A stretch of DNA of 64,000 nucleotides from positions 124,001 to 188,000 of the forward strand of contig NZ_FOAN01000003.1 of assembly GCF_900109525.1 (NCBI RefSeq), in the 5' to 3' direction. This document shows positions 56,073 to 63,997 of the stretch, piece by piece (positions within the stretch are counted from its first letter, which is position 1; the number at the start of each line of letters is the position of its first letter). A program made the position numbers and the translations under genes. Under the pieces are notes generated by a model. The model ran no database searches, was not told where the DNA came from, and worked only from the letters and a program-made list of their open reading frames with translations. This stretch comes from Allobosea lupini (GTDB lineage: Bacteria; Pseudomonadota; Alphaproteobacteria; Rhizobiales; Beijerinckiaceae).

Positions 56073-56993
56073 TCAGGGTGTCGTGGGCGGCGGTGGAACG
56101 GTCGGGTATCCGGCCAGCGGCCTGTCCGGGACAGGCTGCGTTTCCGGGAGACGCTCGGATTCGATCCGGGGCTGCCTTGCCGGTCGCGGACGGGCAACCT
56201 GCCGAGGGGCCGGCGTGTCGTCGGTTGAAGCCTGCGGCAGCGGGTAGATCGGCGCGCCCGCCTGGCCGAGGCCGGGTGCGGGCGCCGGCGCATCCCCTGC
56301 CGGGCCCCAGCCGCTGCGTCGCAAGGAGGCGTTGAGCGAATAGTCATAGGCGAGGCGCAGCAGCGCGGCTTCGCTCGCCTTGGGGTCGCAGATGCGCATG
56401 CGGACCGAGACCGCGCCCGATTTCGGCCGGAAGATGCTGTCGCCATCGGCGATGCGCTGCCAGGCGTAGAGGCAGGCCTCGCCGCCGGTGCCGCGGCCGA
56501 AGGCGTAGCTGAACGGCCCGTATTTGTTCTGGACGAAGACGGCGGAGGGCGCCATGGCGACGCCCGGCAGGCGCTCCTCCATGTCCTGCGCGACGGAAAA
56601 GTCGTCGATCCCCGGCAGCTTGAGCAGGTTGCCCTCGACGCCGGCACTATCCGGCAGATCGGCCGCTGTGAAGAAGGCGACCTCGATCCTGTTCTCGCCG
56701 GGCGTTTGGCCGCGCGTCGCCAGCGAGATCGTCTGCGCGATCGCATTCTCATAGCTGCGCTGGGTGATACCGATCACAGGCTGGCTGCCCGGCGGCAGCA
56801 CGATCATCGCCCGGCCCGGGTCGACGGAGAGCGAGCGCGTCGCCGTCACCAGTTCCGAATCGGCAAGTCTCTGCTCGCCGCATCCAGCTATGGCCAGGCA
56901 CAGGCCAACGGTCGCGACAGATATCGCCGCGCGCTTCCGTGGCGGATGGCGCCGCGCGGAACGTATGGCCGGACCCTGTCCTGCGACGTTCAT
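56073..56993 (-). CDS. bcsN: Cellulose biosynthesis protein BcsN, secreted lipoprotein
   Basis: A 306-residue protein with a basic N-terminus, a hydrophobic stretch and a lipobox (LAIAGC) placing the lipidated Cys at position 38, followed by a proline/arginine-rich C-terminus. The position directly before bcsA, the lipobox and the length match BcsN, a poorly understood factor found in Rhizobium/Agrobacterium-type cellulose operons. It is the first gene of the operon. The ribosome-binding site is not obvious, so another start is possible. Confidence 0.8.
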   Translation of the reverse strand: MNVAGQGPAIRSARRHPPRKRAAISVATVGLCLAIAGCGEQRLADSELVTATRSLSVDPGRAMIVLPPGSQPVIGITQRSYENAIAQTISLATRGQTPGENRIEVAFFTAADLPDSAGVEGNLLKLPGIDDFSVAQDMEERLPGVAMAPSAVFVQNKYGPFSYAFGRGTGGEACLYAWQRIADGDSIFRPKSGAVSVRMRICDPKASEAALLRLAYDYSLNASLRRSGWGPAGDAPAPAPGLGQAGAPIYPLPQASTDDTPAPRQVARPRPARQPRIESERLPETQPVPDRPLAGYPTVPPPPTTP

Positions 56994-57311
56994 CGGCGCG
57001 CCGGTCCATGTCTGGTCGGCATCGTCATATGGTGACCATCGATTAATACAGGTTAACGCGAGCCTACCGTCCGCTGCGCATCAACAATGCGGTCCGAGCA
57101 TCTGAATCCTGTCGGCAATACAGATGATTCGCGCGGCTATTCCAACCGCTGATCGTACGAGATCGTCGCATGGCGATCCGCCGACGCTCTTCCGGCGACC
57201 AAAAAAATCGAGGCAGGACGCGGCCTTTAGGCAGGAAAACGGCTGCCCTGCAGTTTGCTGGGGATGACCGCGTCCGGTCGCCCGGGCCTTGACCGAGATC
57301 GTTGGGCCGAC
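56994..57311. other. 318-base non-coding gap between bcsN and dsbB
   Basis: No gene seen. The bcs operon promoter must lie here, on the minus strand; the section 57020-57060 is comparatively AT-rich and holds the palindrome ATGGTGACCAT (57029-57039), a possible regulator site. An A run at 57201-57207, read as T on the minus strand after a short GCAGG/CCTGC stem, may terminate dsbB. Confidence 0.5.
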
Positions 57312-57842
57312 TCAGGCCGGCGATCGATCGAGGCGTTGCGCAGCATTCCTCAGTCCCAGCAGGGCGACGGCCAGCAGCCCGAGGGAGGCGAGCGCGTTCC
57401 AGCCGGCGAGGGAGAGGCCAAGGAAACGCCAGGCGGCCTCCGTGCAGGAGACGATCCGGGTCGTCTGCAGCTGCTTCATCAGGTCCTGGACGCCGGCGGC
57501 CGCCGGGGCGGGTGTGCCGCCACAATCGTTCGGACCGGCGAAAATCCCCCACTCCACGCCGGCGTGATAGACGCCGAGCCCGGTGCTCCAGGCCATCAGC
57601 AAGGCAAGGACGATCAGCACCGCGATCTGCAGCCGGCGCGAGCGGGCGAAGATCAGTGCGAGCGTCGTGAGGCCGATCACGGCGTAATGCGGCGCCCGCT
57701 GTTCGAGACAGAGCTTGCAAGGGCGCAGGTGCAGGACGAGCTCGAAGAACCAGGCACCGCCGATCAAGGCGAGGCTCACCAGGCCGATCAGTGCGATCAG
57801 GCGGCGGGGATCGGCAAGGAGGCGCGCGGCAGGGCCGGTCAT
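57312..57842 (-). CDS. dsbB: Disulfide bond formation protein B
   Basis: DsbB reoxidises DsbA with ubiquinone. The 176-residue four-helix membrane protein has the first periplasmic CxxC in RPCKLC (Cys42, Cys45) and the second cysteine pair in NDCGG (Cys107) and VSCTE (Cys133), so all four redox cysteines are present. It lies nine bases after the DedA-like gene on the same strand. No dsbA is in the window. Confidence 0.93.
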   Translation of the reverse strand: MTGPAARLLADPRRLIALIGLVSLALIGGAWFFELVLHLRPCKLCLEQRAPHYAVIGLTTLALIFARSRRLQIAVLIVLALLMAWSTGLGVYHAGVEWGIFAGPNDCGGTPAPAAAGVQDLMKQLQTTRIVSCTEAAWRFLGLSLAGWNALASLGLLAVALLGLRNAAQRLDRSPA

Positions 57843-57850
57843 GGCGACAC

Positions 57851-58462
57851 TCAGCAGGAGAGGAACTGGCCCGAGCCTGTCAGCAGCTTGAGGCCGAAAT
57901 AGAGCAGGATCAGGAGGGCGGCACCGCCGAGCGCGATCAGCTTCAGCCGCTTCTCGATGAAGTGGCGGATCGTCTCGCCATAGCGGCGCAGCAGGAAGGC
58001 AAGGGCGAAGAAGCGGGCGCCGCGGGCGATGACGCAGGACAGCACGAAGAAGCCCAGCCCGATATGGACGGCGCCGGCCAGGATCGTCACCACCTTGATC
58101 GGCGGCAGATGTGCCAGGCCCGAGGTGGTGAGCAGCAGCAGAGTCATATCCGGGGTGGCACAGGCGCGCAGTTGCTCGAAGGCGCCGAGCTTGCCGTAGA
58201 AGGCGAGTACCGGCCGCGCCAGCGCGTCGAAGGCGTAATAGCCGAGCGCATAGCCGGCGATGCCGCCGAGCGTCGAGAACACCGTCGCGATCAAGGCGAG
58301 GCGATAGGCCCGCTGCGGCTTGGCCAGCGCCATCGGCACGAACAGCACGTCGGCCGGGATCAGGAAGAAGGAGCTCTCGATGAAGGCGACGACGGCGAGC
58401 CAGACCTGCGCGCTGCGGCGGGAGGCAAGCGAGAGCGTCCAGAGATAGAGGCGTTCGAACAT
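57851..58462 (-). CDS. DedA/YqaA-family membrane protein
   Basis: The 203-residue protein has five or six hydrophobic segments and the DedA-type features FIESSFFLIPADVLFVPMAL near residue 28, GGIAGYALGYYAFD near 66, and a C-terminal IARGARFFALAFLLRRYGETI. DedA relatives act as lipid scramblases or in proton-motive-force homeostasis. Together with dsbB it forms a two-gene unit. The frame is complete, and function is inferred from family only. Confidence 0.85.
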   Translation of the reverse strand: MFERLYLWTLSLASRRSAQVWLAVVAFIESSFFLIPADVLFVPMALAKPQRAYRLALIATVFSTLGGIAGYALGYYAFDALARPVLAFYGKLGAFEQLRACATPDMTLLLLTTSGLAHLPPIKVVTILAGAVHIGLGFFVLSCVIARGARFFALAFLLRRYGETIRHFIEKRLKLIALGGAALLILLYFGLKLLTGSGQFLSC

Positions 58463-58473
58463 CGCCGGCCCTT

Positions 58474-58575
58474 AGAGCATCGGACCGAAAAACGGAAACC
58501 GCTTTTCGGAGGCAATCCGATGCCTGACAAAGTGATAGATCGCCATTTTGCGTCCGAAAGGACGCATGGCGATCT
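58474..58575. repeat. Palindromic repeat family C, copy 2
   Basis: Same architecture as the copy at 35179: GAGCATCGGA pairs with TCCGATGC, enclosing CCGAAAA with TTTTCGG; then AGATCGCCAT (58537-58546) with ATGGCGATCT (58566-58575), enclosing GCGTCC/GGACGC around a GAAA loop. Sequence differs between copies while the stems are kept. It lies between the DedA-like gene and tRNA-Leu. Confidence 0.85.
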
Positions 58576-58682
58576 AGCGGGCGCCGGGCCGTCCGTCCAT
58601 GGCTGCGACGTCGTTGGAAAAGCCGTTCACGCGAGATTGACCGGCCTTCGGCTATCGCTATAGTCCGCCCCGCCTGAAAAGG

Positions 58683-58767
58683 GCCCCTGTGGCGGAATTG
58701 GTAGACGCGCTCGACTCAAAATCGAGTTCCGCAAGGAGTGCTGGTTCGATCCCGGCCAGGGGCACCA
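58683..58767 (+). tRNA. tRNA-Leu (anticodon CAA)
   Basis: An 85-base cloverleaf including CCA: acceptor GCCCCTG (58683-58689) with CAGGGGC (58757-58763), discriminator A, encoded CCA at 58765-58767. Anticodon stem CTCGA/TCGAG (58710-58714, 58722-58726) with loop CTCAAAA places anticodon CAA at 58717-58719, reading UUG. A long variable arm and GGTTCGATCCC T-arm fit a leucine tRNA. No integrase or direct repeat of its 3' end is visible nearby. Confidence 0.97.
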
Positions 58768-58885
58768 TTGTCGACGGCAGCTTGCCGGCTGCTCGATGCG
58801 CTAGGCCCGCCGCCCTAAAATCGCCTCTCGCTGCCGCTCTGTCTTGCCCCGAATCGATCCTTACGGGCAGCCGAGGAGTCTCAGC

Positions 58886-59377
58886 ATGAGGGCAATTGCC
58901 ATCACCGTCGCAGCCAGCATTCTCGGGGCCGTTCCGGCGTTCGCCGACGAGCTTCCGCAGCGCAAGCCGGGTCTCTGGGAAAGCAAGTCGACGAGCGCCG
59001 AGGGCGAGACCAGCGCCAAGCAATGTGTCGGTGCTGGCACTGACCGCGCCATGGTCGGCGGCATGGCAGGCGCCGCCTGCTCGAAGATGGAGGTGACGAA
59101 GACCGCGACCGGCTACGCGGTTGCGACCGAGTGCGCGATCGGCCAGATCAAGGCGGTCGGCAGCAGTACCGTAACCGGTGACTTTCAGGCGACCGTGCGC
59201 ACCGAAGGCACCACCACGCTCACCGGCATGCCTGGACAGGCCGGGCCGGTCGAGCGCAAGCTCGTGGTCGAGGCCAAGCGTGTGGGCGATTGCGGACCGG
59301 GCCAGAAGCCTGGCGACATCATCATGCCAGACGGCAAGGTCATCTCGCTGCCGGGAGCGGCCGGCGCGAAGCCCTAG
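58886..59377 (+). CDS. DUF3617 domain-containing secreted protein
   Basis: A 163-residue protein with a signal peptide (about 1-20, ending AFA), then the DUF3617 opening ELPQRKPGLWESKS, a paired cysteine pattern (CVGAGTDRAM, ACSKMEV, ECAIGQI, DCGPGQKPGD) and a beta-rich body. Function of this family is unknown. ATG 58886 has AGGAG at 58873-58877. It is followed by a double hairpin (59383-59430) and stands alone. Confidence 0.85.
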   Translation: MRAIAITVAASILGAVPAFADELPQRKPGLWESKSTSAEGETSAKQCVGAGTDRAMVGGMAGAACSKMEVTKTATGYAVATECAIGQIKAVGSSTVTGDFQATVRTEGTTTLTGMPGQAGPVERKLVVEAKRVGDCGPGQKPGDIIMPDGKVISLPGAAGAKP

Positions 59378-59382
59378 CTCCC

Positions 59383-59430
59383 GTTGCCGGCCGAAACGGC
59401 AACTCGCATTCGCCGAACAAAAAATTCGGC
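59383..59430 (+). terminator. Two tandem hairpins after the DUF3617 gene
   Basis: GTTGCCG (59383-59389) with CGGCAAC (59397-59403), and GCCGAA (59412-59417) with TTCGGC (59425-59430) around an A-rich loop. No T run follows, so termination may be inefficient or rho-dependent. Confidence 0.35.
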
Positions 59431-59527
59431 TGGCATGTCACATCTCGCCGAGCCGGTTCGTCCTGCTGGAGAGCGCTGCAGCGGCCATGCCGTCCTGTGA
59501 AGCGCGCTTCACCGGACGAGGACGGAC

Positions 59528-59914
59528 ATGGCAACGGACATCATTCTGGCTGGCGCAGAGAGCGCCGCCGTCGCGGGACGGCTGCTTCTGGGCGGGGCCT
59601 TCGCCTTCGCCGGCCTGCGCAATATCGTCAACAGGAGCCTGCTGGCGAGCCTGATCGGCGCGCGCCGCGTGCCGTTGCCGGCTGTCACCCTGTGGCTCGG
59701 CATCGTCTTGCAAATTATCGCCGGGCTGATGATCGTCTGTGGCACCAAGGTCTCGCTGGCCGCGCTGATGCTGCTCGCCTTCCTGGTCGCGGCGACGCCG
59801 ATGTTCAACAATTTCTGGGATCATCAGGGCCCGGACCGGGCTAACCGCATCAACGGCTTCGTCGCCAATATCGCGATCGCCGGCGGTATCCTCGGCCTGA
59901 TCGGCCAGGCCTGA
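59528..59914 (+). CDS. DoxX-family small membrane protein
   Basis: A 128-residue protein with four membrane helices and the DoxX-like features GRLLLGGAFAFAGLRNIVN at the first helix and FLVAATPMFNNFWDHQGPDR before the last. DoxX-type proteins are linked to thiosulfate or quinone chemistry in a few cases, but most members are uncharacterised. It converges with the fucU-like gene, five bases apart. Confidence 0.83.
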   Translation: MATDIILAGAESAAVAGRLLLGGAFAFAGLRNIVNRSLLASLIGARRVPLPAVTLWLGIVLQIIAGLMIVCGTKVSLAALMLLAFLVAATPMFNNFWDHQGPDRANRINGFVANIAIAGGILGLIGQA

Positions 59915-59919
59915 GCCGC

Positions 59920-60375
59920 TCAGCCCGCCTCGCCGGCGATCACGCCCTTGCGGAACAGGAAGCAGCCATAGGGGCGGGGATCGCCGACCTGCACCACCGC
60001 GAAAGCCTGCTTGGCCGCTTCGTAGAAGGCGAAGCGCTCGATGCCGGCGAGCGGCTCCGAATGGCCGAGCGCCTGGTCGAGTTCGGCCTGGACCTGTGTC
60101 TGGACCTCGGGAATCGCCATGGCATCGCCGACGACCAGCATGCGCCGTGCCGGCTGCGGCTCGAAGTCGTCGATCGGCAGCACCGAGAGGATGGCGCGCG
60201 CTGCCCGCGCCATGGAAAGACCTGGCAGGCGCACCAGCCGGCCGCTGGTGGTGGCCCGGGCGATCTTTTCGGCTGGGTGGTTGGCGTCGACCAAGGCGAG
60301 GTCATCGCCATGGCCCATCGCCGCGAGCACCCAGAGCAGGTCGGCGGAGAGGACCGGGTCGATATTCTTCAGCAT
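59920..60375 (-). CDS. RbsD/FucU-family sugar mutarotase (L-fucose mutarotase-like)
   Basis: The 151-residue protein starts MLKNIDPVLSADLLWVLAAMGHGDDLALVDANHPA, the pattern of the RbsD/FucU family in which the His and Asp act in anomer conversion, and ends YGCFLFRKGVIAGE. It interconverts alpha and beta sugar anomers. The frame is open to 60492 through a repeat, but ATG 60375 begins the family sequence. Neighbouring sugar-oxidising genes favour an L-fucose-like substrate. Confidence 0.88.
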   Translation of the reverse strand: MLKNIDPVLSADLLWVLAAMGHGDDLALVDANHPAEKIARATTSGRLVRLPGLSMARAARAILSVLPIDDFEPQPARRMLVVGDAMAIPEVQTQVQAELDQALGHSEPLAGIERFAFYEAAKQAFAVVQVGDPRPYGCFLFRKGVIAGEAG

Positions 60376-60402
60376 GTGACTGTCACCCTTGGTACGCTTC
60401 AC

Positions 60403-60497
60403 CGTCGTTGCGAGCGCAGCGAAGCAATCCAGGAAGACTTGGCGCGGCGCCCTGCCGCCCCTGGATTGCTTCGTCGCTGACGCTCCTTGCAATGGCG
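60403..60497. repeat. Palindromic repeat family A, copy 3
   Basis: Left arm begins CGTCGTTGCGAGCGCAGCGA (60403), right arm ends CTTGCAATGGCG (60497), with CCTGGATTGCTTCGTCGCTG between. It sits in the 129-base gap between the amidohydrolase and fucU-like genes, inside a same-strand gene group. Confidence 0.92.
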
Positions 60498-60504
60498 ATC
60501 AGCA

Positions 60505-61344
60505 TTAGTTGCGTCCGCGCTGCGAGAGATAGAGCTTTGCGGCATTGCCGCCGAAGACGGCAATGCGCTGCGCTTCCGTGAGGCCGGCGAGCAGCGTTTC
60601 CGCCGCCTCGACCCATTGCGCATAGGAGGCACGCAGCGTCACCACGGGCCAGTCGCTGCCGAAGATCAAGCGCTCCGGACCGAAGGTCGCTAGCAGGTGC
60701 TCGACGACCGGCCGGAGCGTTTCCAGCGTCCAGTCCAGGCCGGCCTCGGTGACCAGCCCGGAGAGCTTGCAGGTCAGGCGGGGATCCGCCGCGAGCGCCG
60801 TAATGCCTGTGCGCCAACCAGCGAGGTCGCCGCTGACGAGATCGGGCTTGGCGCCATGGTCTATGACGCAAGCGAGATCGGGATGCCGCTCCAATACGGT
60901 GATCATCGCCGCGATATGGCGTGGCTTCAGCAGCGCGTCGAAGACGAGGCCGCTGGCGATCATCGCCTCGAAGGCCGAGGCCAACTCAGGACGCGCCAGC
61001 CAGCCGTCGTCGGCGATGTCCTGGACCATGGGCCGCAGGCCGACGAGCAGCGGGTCGGCCGCCAAGGTGGCGATACGCTCCGCTGCATCAGGCGCATTGA
61101 AATCGGTCCAGCCGACGACGCCGGCGACGAAGGGCGTCTTCTCGGCGATGTCGAGCAGATAGGCGGTCTCGGCCTCGGTCGGCGCCGCCTGCACCAGGAT
61201 GGAGCGTTCGATGGCGTGGACGGCAAGGAGCGGGGCGAGGTCGGCGGGACCGAAGTCACGATGGATGACGCCCAGCGCCGGCGTCAGCCAGCCATAATCG
61301 CCGCGGGCGAGGCTCCAGAAATGCTGATGGGCGTCGATGCGCAT
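60505..61344 (-). CDS. Amidohydrolase-family lactonase (L-fuconolactonase-like)
   Basis: The 279-residue TIM-barrel hydrolase starts MRIDAHQHFW with the metal-binding HxH pair, has CVIDHGAKPD in the middle (third His) and ends with LIFGSDWPVVTL carrying the catalytic Asp. This is the layout of the L-rhamnono/L-fuconolactonase and PDC hydrolase group. I start at ATG 61344, just after the aldo/keto reductase stop; an ATG at 61368 would overlap that gene. With the reductase and mutarotase it gives an L-fucose to L-fuconate route. Confidence 0.85.
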   Translation of the reverse strand: MRIDAHQHFWSLARGDYGWLTPALGVIHRDFGPADLAPLLAVHAIERSILVQAAPTEAETAYLLDIAEKTPFVAGVVGWTDFNAPDAAERIATLAADPLLVGLRPMVQDIADDGWLARPELASAFEAMIASGLVFDALLKPRHIAAMITVLERHPDLACVIDHGAKPDLVSGDLAGWRTGITALAADPRLTCKLSGLVTEAGLDWTLETLRPVVEHLLATFGPERLIFGSDWPVVTLRASYAQWVEAAETLLAGLTEAQRIAVFGGNAAKLYLSQRGRN

Positions 61345-61348
61345 GGGA

Positions 61349-62371
61349 TCAAGCCGGAGCCGGGACATCGGCGCCGAGCAGGCCCTCGGCTTTCAGCTCT
61401 GTCCAGAGCGCGCCCGGAACCGGCGCCGCGAGCTCGGCGACCTGATCGGCGACCTCTTCCGGCTTGACGGCGCCCATGACCAGGCTCGCCACCGCCGGGT
61501 GGCCGAGCGGGAATTGCAGCGCGGCGCGGCGCAGCGGCACGCCATGGCGGGCGCAGACCGCCTCGATCGTCGCGACGCGGGCGAGGATCGCGGGCGGCGC
61601 CGGCTGGTAGTTGTACTTGGCACCGGCGATCGGGCCAGTGGCGAGAATGCCGGAGTTGTAGACGCCGCCGAGCATCAGGCCGATGCCCTTCTCCCGCGCC
61701 AGCGGCATGAAGGAGGCGAGCCCCGGCTGCTCCAGAAGAGAATAGCGCCCGGCGAGCAGCATCGTGTCGAAATCGCCGGCGCGGGCGAAGCGCTCGCACA
61801 TCTCGGCTTCGTTGACGCCGACGCCGATCGCCTTGACCGCACCGGCAGCGCGCAGTGTGTCGAGGGCGCGATAGGCGCCGTCCATCGCCTGGGCAAAGTG
61901 GGCGTCGATTGCGTCCTTGCCATGGGTCCAGACGTCGACGTCGTGGATCAGCACGACATCGATGCGGTCGACACCGAGGCGCAGCGCCGACTGCTCCAGC
62001 GAGCGCATGGTGCCGTCATGGGAATAGTCGAAGCGCAGGCCGTGCGGCAGGCCGCCGAGATAGCCGGAACCGTTGCCGCGCCCGGCGAAGGGCTCGGCTA
62101 CGCGGCCGACCTTGGTCGAGATCACGACGTCCTTGCGGCCGGAGCGCCGCAGCGCCGCGCCGATCCGGTGCTCGGAAAGGCCATGGCCATAGAGCGGCGA
62201 GGTGTCGATCAGGTTGATGCCGGAGGCGAGCGCCGTCTCGACCGTCGCGATCGCGCCGGCTTCGTCGAGATGGGCATAGAGATCGCCGAGCGGCGCACCG
62301 CCGAAACCGAGCGTGGTGACCTTCAGGCCGGAGCGGCCGAGCGGTCGAACGGGAAGCGTGGAAGTCGTCAT
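61349..62371 (-). CDS. Aldo/keto reductase, probable L-fucose (D-threo-aldose) 1-dehydrogenase
   Basis: The 340-residue protein has the AKR catalytic tetrad: Asp in NLIDTSPLYG, Tyr in the same motif, Lys in ISTKVGR and His in VLIHDVD. Overall sequence and the MTTSTLPVRPLGRSGLKVTTLGFGGAPLG start resemble D-threo-aldose 1-dehydrogenase, which oxidises L-fucose to its lactone. Next to a lactonase and a mutarotase this is the expected first enzyme. It is first in the operon and diverges from a sugar-binding protein gene. Confidence 0.87.
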   Translation of the reverse strand: MTTSTLPVRPLGRSGLKVTTLGFGGAPLGDLYAHLDEAGAIATVETALASGINLIDTSPLYGHGLSEHRIGAALRRSGRKDVVISTKVGRVAEPFAGRGNGSGYLGGLPHGLRFDYSHDGTMRSLEQSALRLGVDRIDVVLIHDVDVWTHGKDAIDAHFAQAMDGAYRALDTLRAAGAVKAIGVGVNEAEMCERFARAGDFDTMLLAGRYSLLEQPGLASFMPLAREKGIGLMLGGVYNSGILATGPIAGAKYNYQPAPPAILARVATIEAVCARHGVPLRRAALQFPLGHPAVASLVMGAVKPEEVADQVAELAAPVPGALWTELKAEGLLGADVPAPA

Positions 62372-62381
62372 CGAAGCTCGG

Positions 62382-62412
62382 GTGCACGGTCGTGGTGCAT
62401 GACTATGTGCAC
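62382..62412. promoter_or_regulatory. Repeated GTGCAC motifs in the sugar-cluster divergent gap
   Basis: GTGCACG occurs at 62382-62388 and 62407-62413, about 25 bases apart, with a related TGCAT between. The 184-base gap 62372-62555 must hold both promoters. They may be operator half-sites for an unseen regulator. Confidence 0.3.
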
Positions 62413-62555
62413 GTCAACATGTTAGCTTGCAACCGCATTCGTTCCGGACTAGCGTGCGCACCATTCCGGTAGGCGTGGCCATGCTGAGCTCACCTGCCGG
62501 AACCGGATCAAGACGGCCTGAAACGGCCGCGCATTCAGTCCAGGGGAGGACATCC

Positions 62556-63905
62556 ATGACCGAGATCTTGAAGCCCACACGGCGTGGCCTGCTGCGCGGC
62601 GCCGCCGCGCTCGGCGCCACCGGCGCCATCGCCTCGCCGCTGGTATTGCGCGAGGCGCGGGCCCAGGCCGCCTTCAACTGGAAGCGCTTCTCCGGCCAGT
62701 CGATCGACGTCCTGCTCGTCAAGAACCCGCGCTCGGACCTGTTCCAGGCCGCCGAGAAGGAGTTCACCGAGCTCACCGGCATCAAGGTCTCCTCCGAGCA
62801 GGTGCCGGAGCAGCAGCAGCGCCAGAAGGCGGTGATCGAGTTCGCCTCCGGCAAGCCGAGCTTCGACGTCAGCGCGATCTCGCTGCATGTGCAGAAGCGC
62901 ATGGCGGCGAAAGGCAAGTGGTTCGCCGACCTCTCGCCGATGATAAAGGATGCCTCGCTGACCTCGCCCGATTTCAATTTCGAGGATTTCGGCGCCGGCG
63001 CCGTGGCCTATGCCCGCCAGGCCGATGGGGCGCTCGATACGCTGCCCTACTTCGTCGACTACTGGATGCTCTACTACAACAAGGAACTGTTCGACGCGAA
63101 GGGCGTCGCCTATCCCAAGAGCATGGACGAGATGGCGGTTGCCGCCGCCAAGCTGCACGATCCGGCCAAGGGCGTCGCTGGCTTCGTCTCTCGCGGCCTG
63201 AAGAATGCCAATGTGCCGGTCTGGGCCTGCCTGGTGCTCGGCCAGGGCATCGAGACCACCTCGGCCGAGGGCAAGCTCCTGACCGATACGCCCGAGGCGA
63301 TCTGGGCCGCCGAGCTCTACAAGAAGCTCAACAAGGACACCGGGCCGGTCGGCTCCGTCGGCTTCAACTGGAACGAATGCCAGACGACCTTCATGCAGGG
63401 CCGCGCCGCGATGTGGCTCGACGGCATCGGCTTTGCGACGCCGCTTGAGGATCCCAGCAAGTCGCGCATCGTCGGCAAGGTCGGCTATGGCGTCACGCCG
63501 CCCGGGCCGAAGGCGCATCATGCCGGCATGTTCGGCGACGGCATCGGCATCTCGCGCGGCTCCGCCAAGAAGGAGGCGGCCTGGCTCTATATCCAGTTCA
63601 TCACCAACAAGGCGCAGCAGCTCGCCATGCTGAAGGCCGGCGCCGGCGCTCCGGCCCGCTCCTCGGCCTATCTCGACACGGCGACGATCGAGGCTTCGAA
63701 ATTCGGCAAGCAGTATTTCGACTGCCTGCTGAACTCGGCCAAGATCGCCCGGGCCGCACTGCCGCAGATCGTCCCGGTCACCGAGTTCCGCGACGTCTTC
63801 GGGGTGGCGCTGACCAATGCGATCGGCGGCGCCGATGTCGCCGCCGAGCTGAAGAAGGCGACGGAAGCCTTCGCACCGGTGCTGGCCAAGAGCGAGCAGG
63901 GCTGA
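62556..63905 (+). CDS. Extracellular sugar-binding protein of an ABC transporter (family 1)
   Basis: A 449-residue SBP_bac_1 protein. The N-terminus TRRGLLRGAAALGATGAIASP has a twin arginine followed by a hydrophobic run and an AQA cleavage site, so export by the Tat path is likely. The body has YFVDYWMLYYNKELFDAKGV and MFGDGIGISRGSAKKEAAWLYIQF, typical of carbohydrate-binding family 1. ATG 62556 follows GGGAGGA. The permease genes should lie beyond 64000. Divergence from the fucose-type dehydrogenase suggests they share a sugar substrate. Confidence 0.9.
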   Translation: MTEILKPTRRGLLRGAAALGATGAIASPLVLREARAQAAFNWKRFSGQSIDVLLVKNPRSDLFQAAEKEFTELTGIKVSSEQVPEQQQRQKAVIEFASGKPSFDVSAISLHVQKRMAAKGKWFADLSPMIKDASLTSPDFNFEDFGAGAVAYARQADGALDTLPYFVDYWMLYYNKELFDAKGVAYPKSMDEMAVAAAKLHDPAKGVAGFVSRGLKNANVPVWACLVLGQGIETTSAEGKLLTDTPEAIWAAELYKKLNKDTGPVGSVGFNWNECQTTFMQGRAAMWLDGIGFATPLEDPSKSRIVGKVGYGVTPPGPKAHHAGMFGDGIGISRGSAKKEAAWLYIQFITNKAQQLAMLKAGAGAPARSSAYLDTATIEASKFGKQYFDCLLNSAKIARAALPQIVPVTEFRDVFGVALTNAIGGADVAAELKKATEAFAPVLAKSEQG

Positions 63906-63933
63906 GGCTGGCCGGCCAGCCATGAGAAGCGTC

Positions 63934-63997
63934 ATGGTCGGGCTTGTCCCGACCATCCACGTCTTCCTGCGGGCAGGCCTGAGTTCAAGACGTGGAT
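63934..63997. repeat. Palindromic repeat family B, copy 2 (runs toward window end)
   Basis: ATGGTCGGG (63934-63942) with CCCGACCAT (63948-63956) around CTTGT, then ATCCACGTCTT (63955-63965) with AAGACGTGGAT (63987-63997). Same plan as 9522-9595; the far stem probably lies past base 64000. Confidence 0.75.

Noticed and set aside
58463..58885. tRNA-Leu as an attachment site for an integrated element
   Set aside because: No integrase, no repeat of the tRNA 3' end and no foreign-looking genes nearby; flanking genes look native.
58689..58889. A small open frame overlapping tRNA-Leu (starts MAELVDALDSKSSS)
   Set aside because: This is the well-known false translation of leucine tRNA genes; the cloverleaf explains the sequence.
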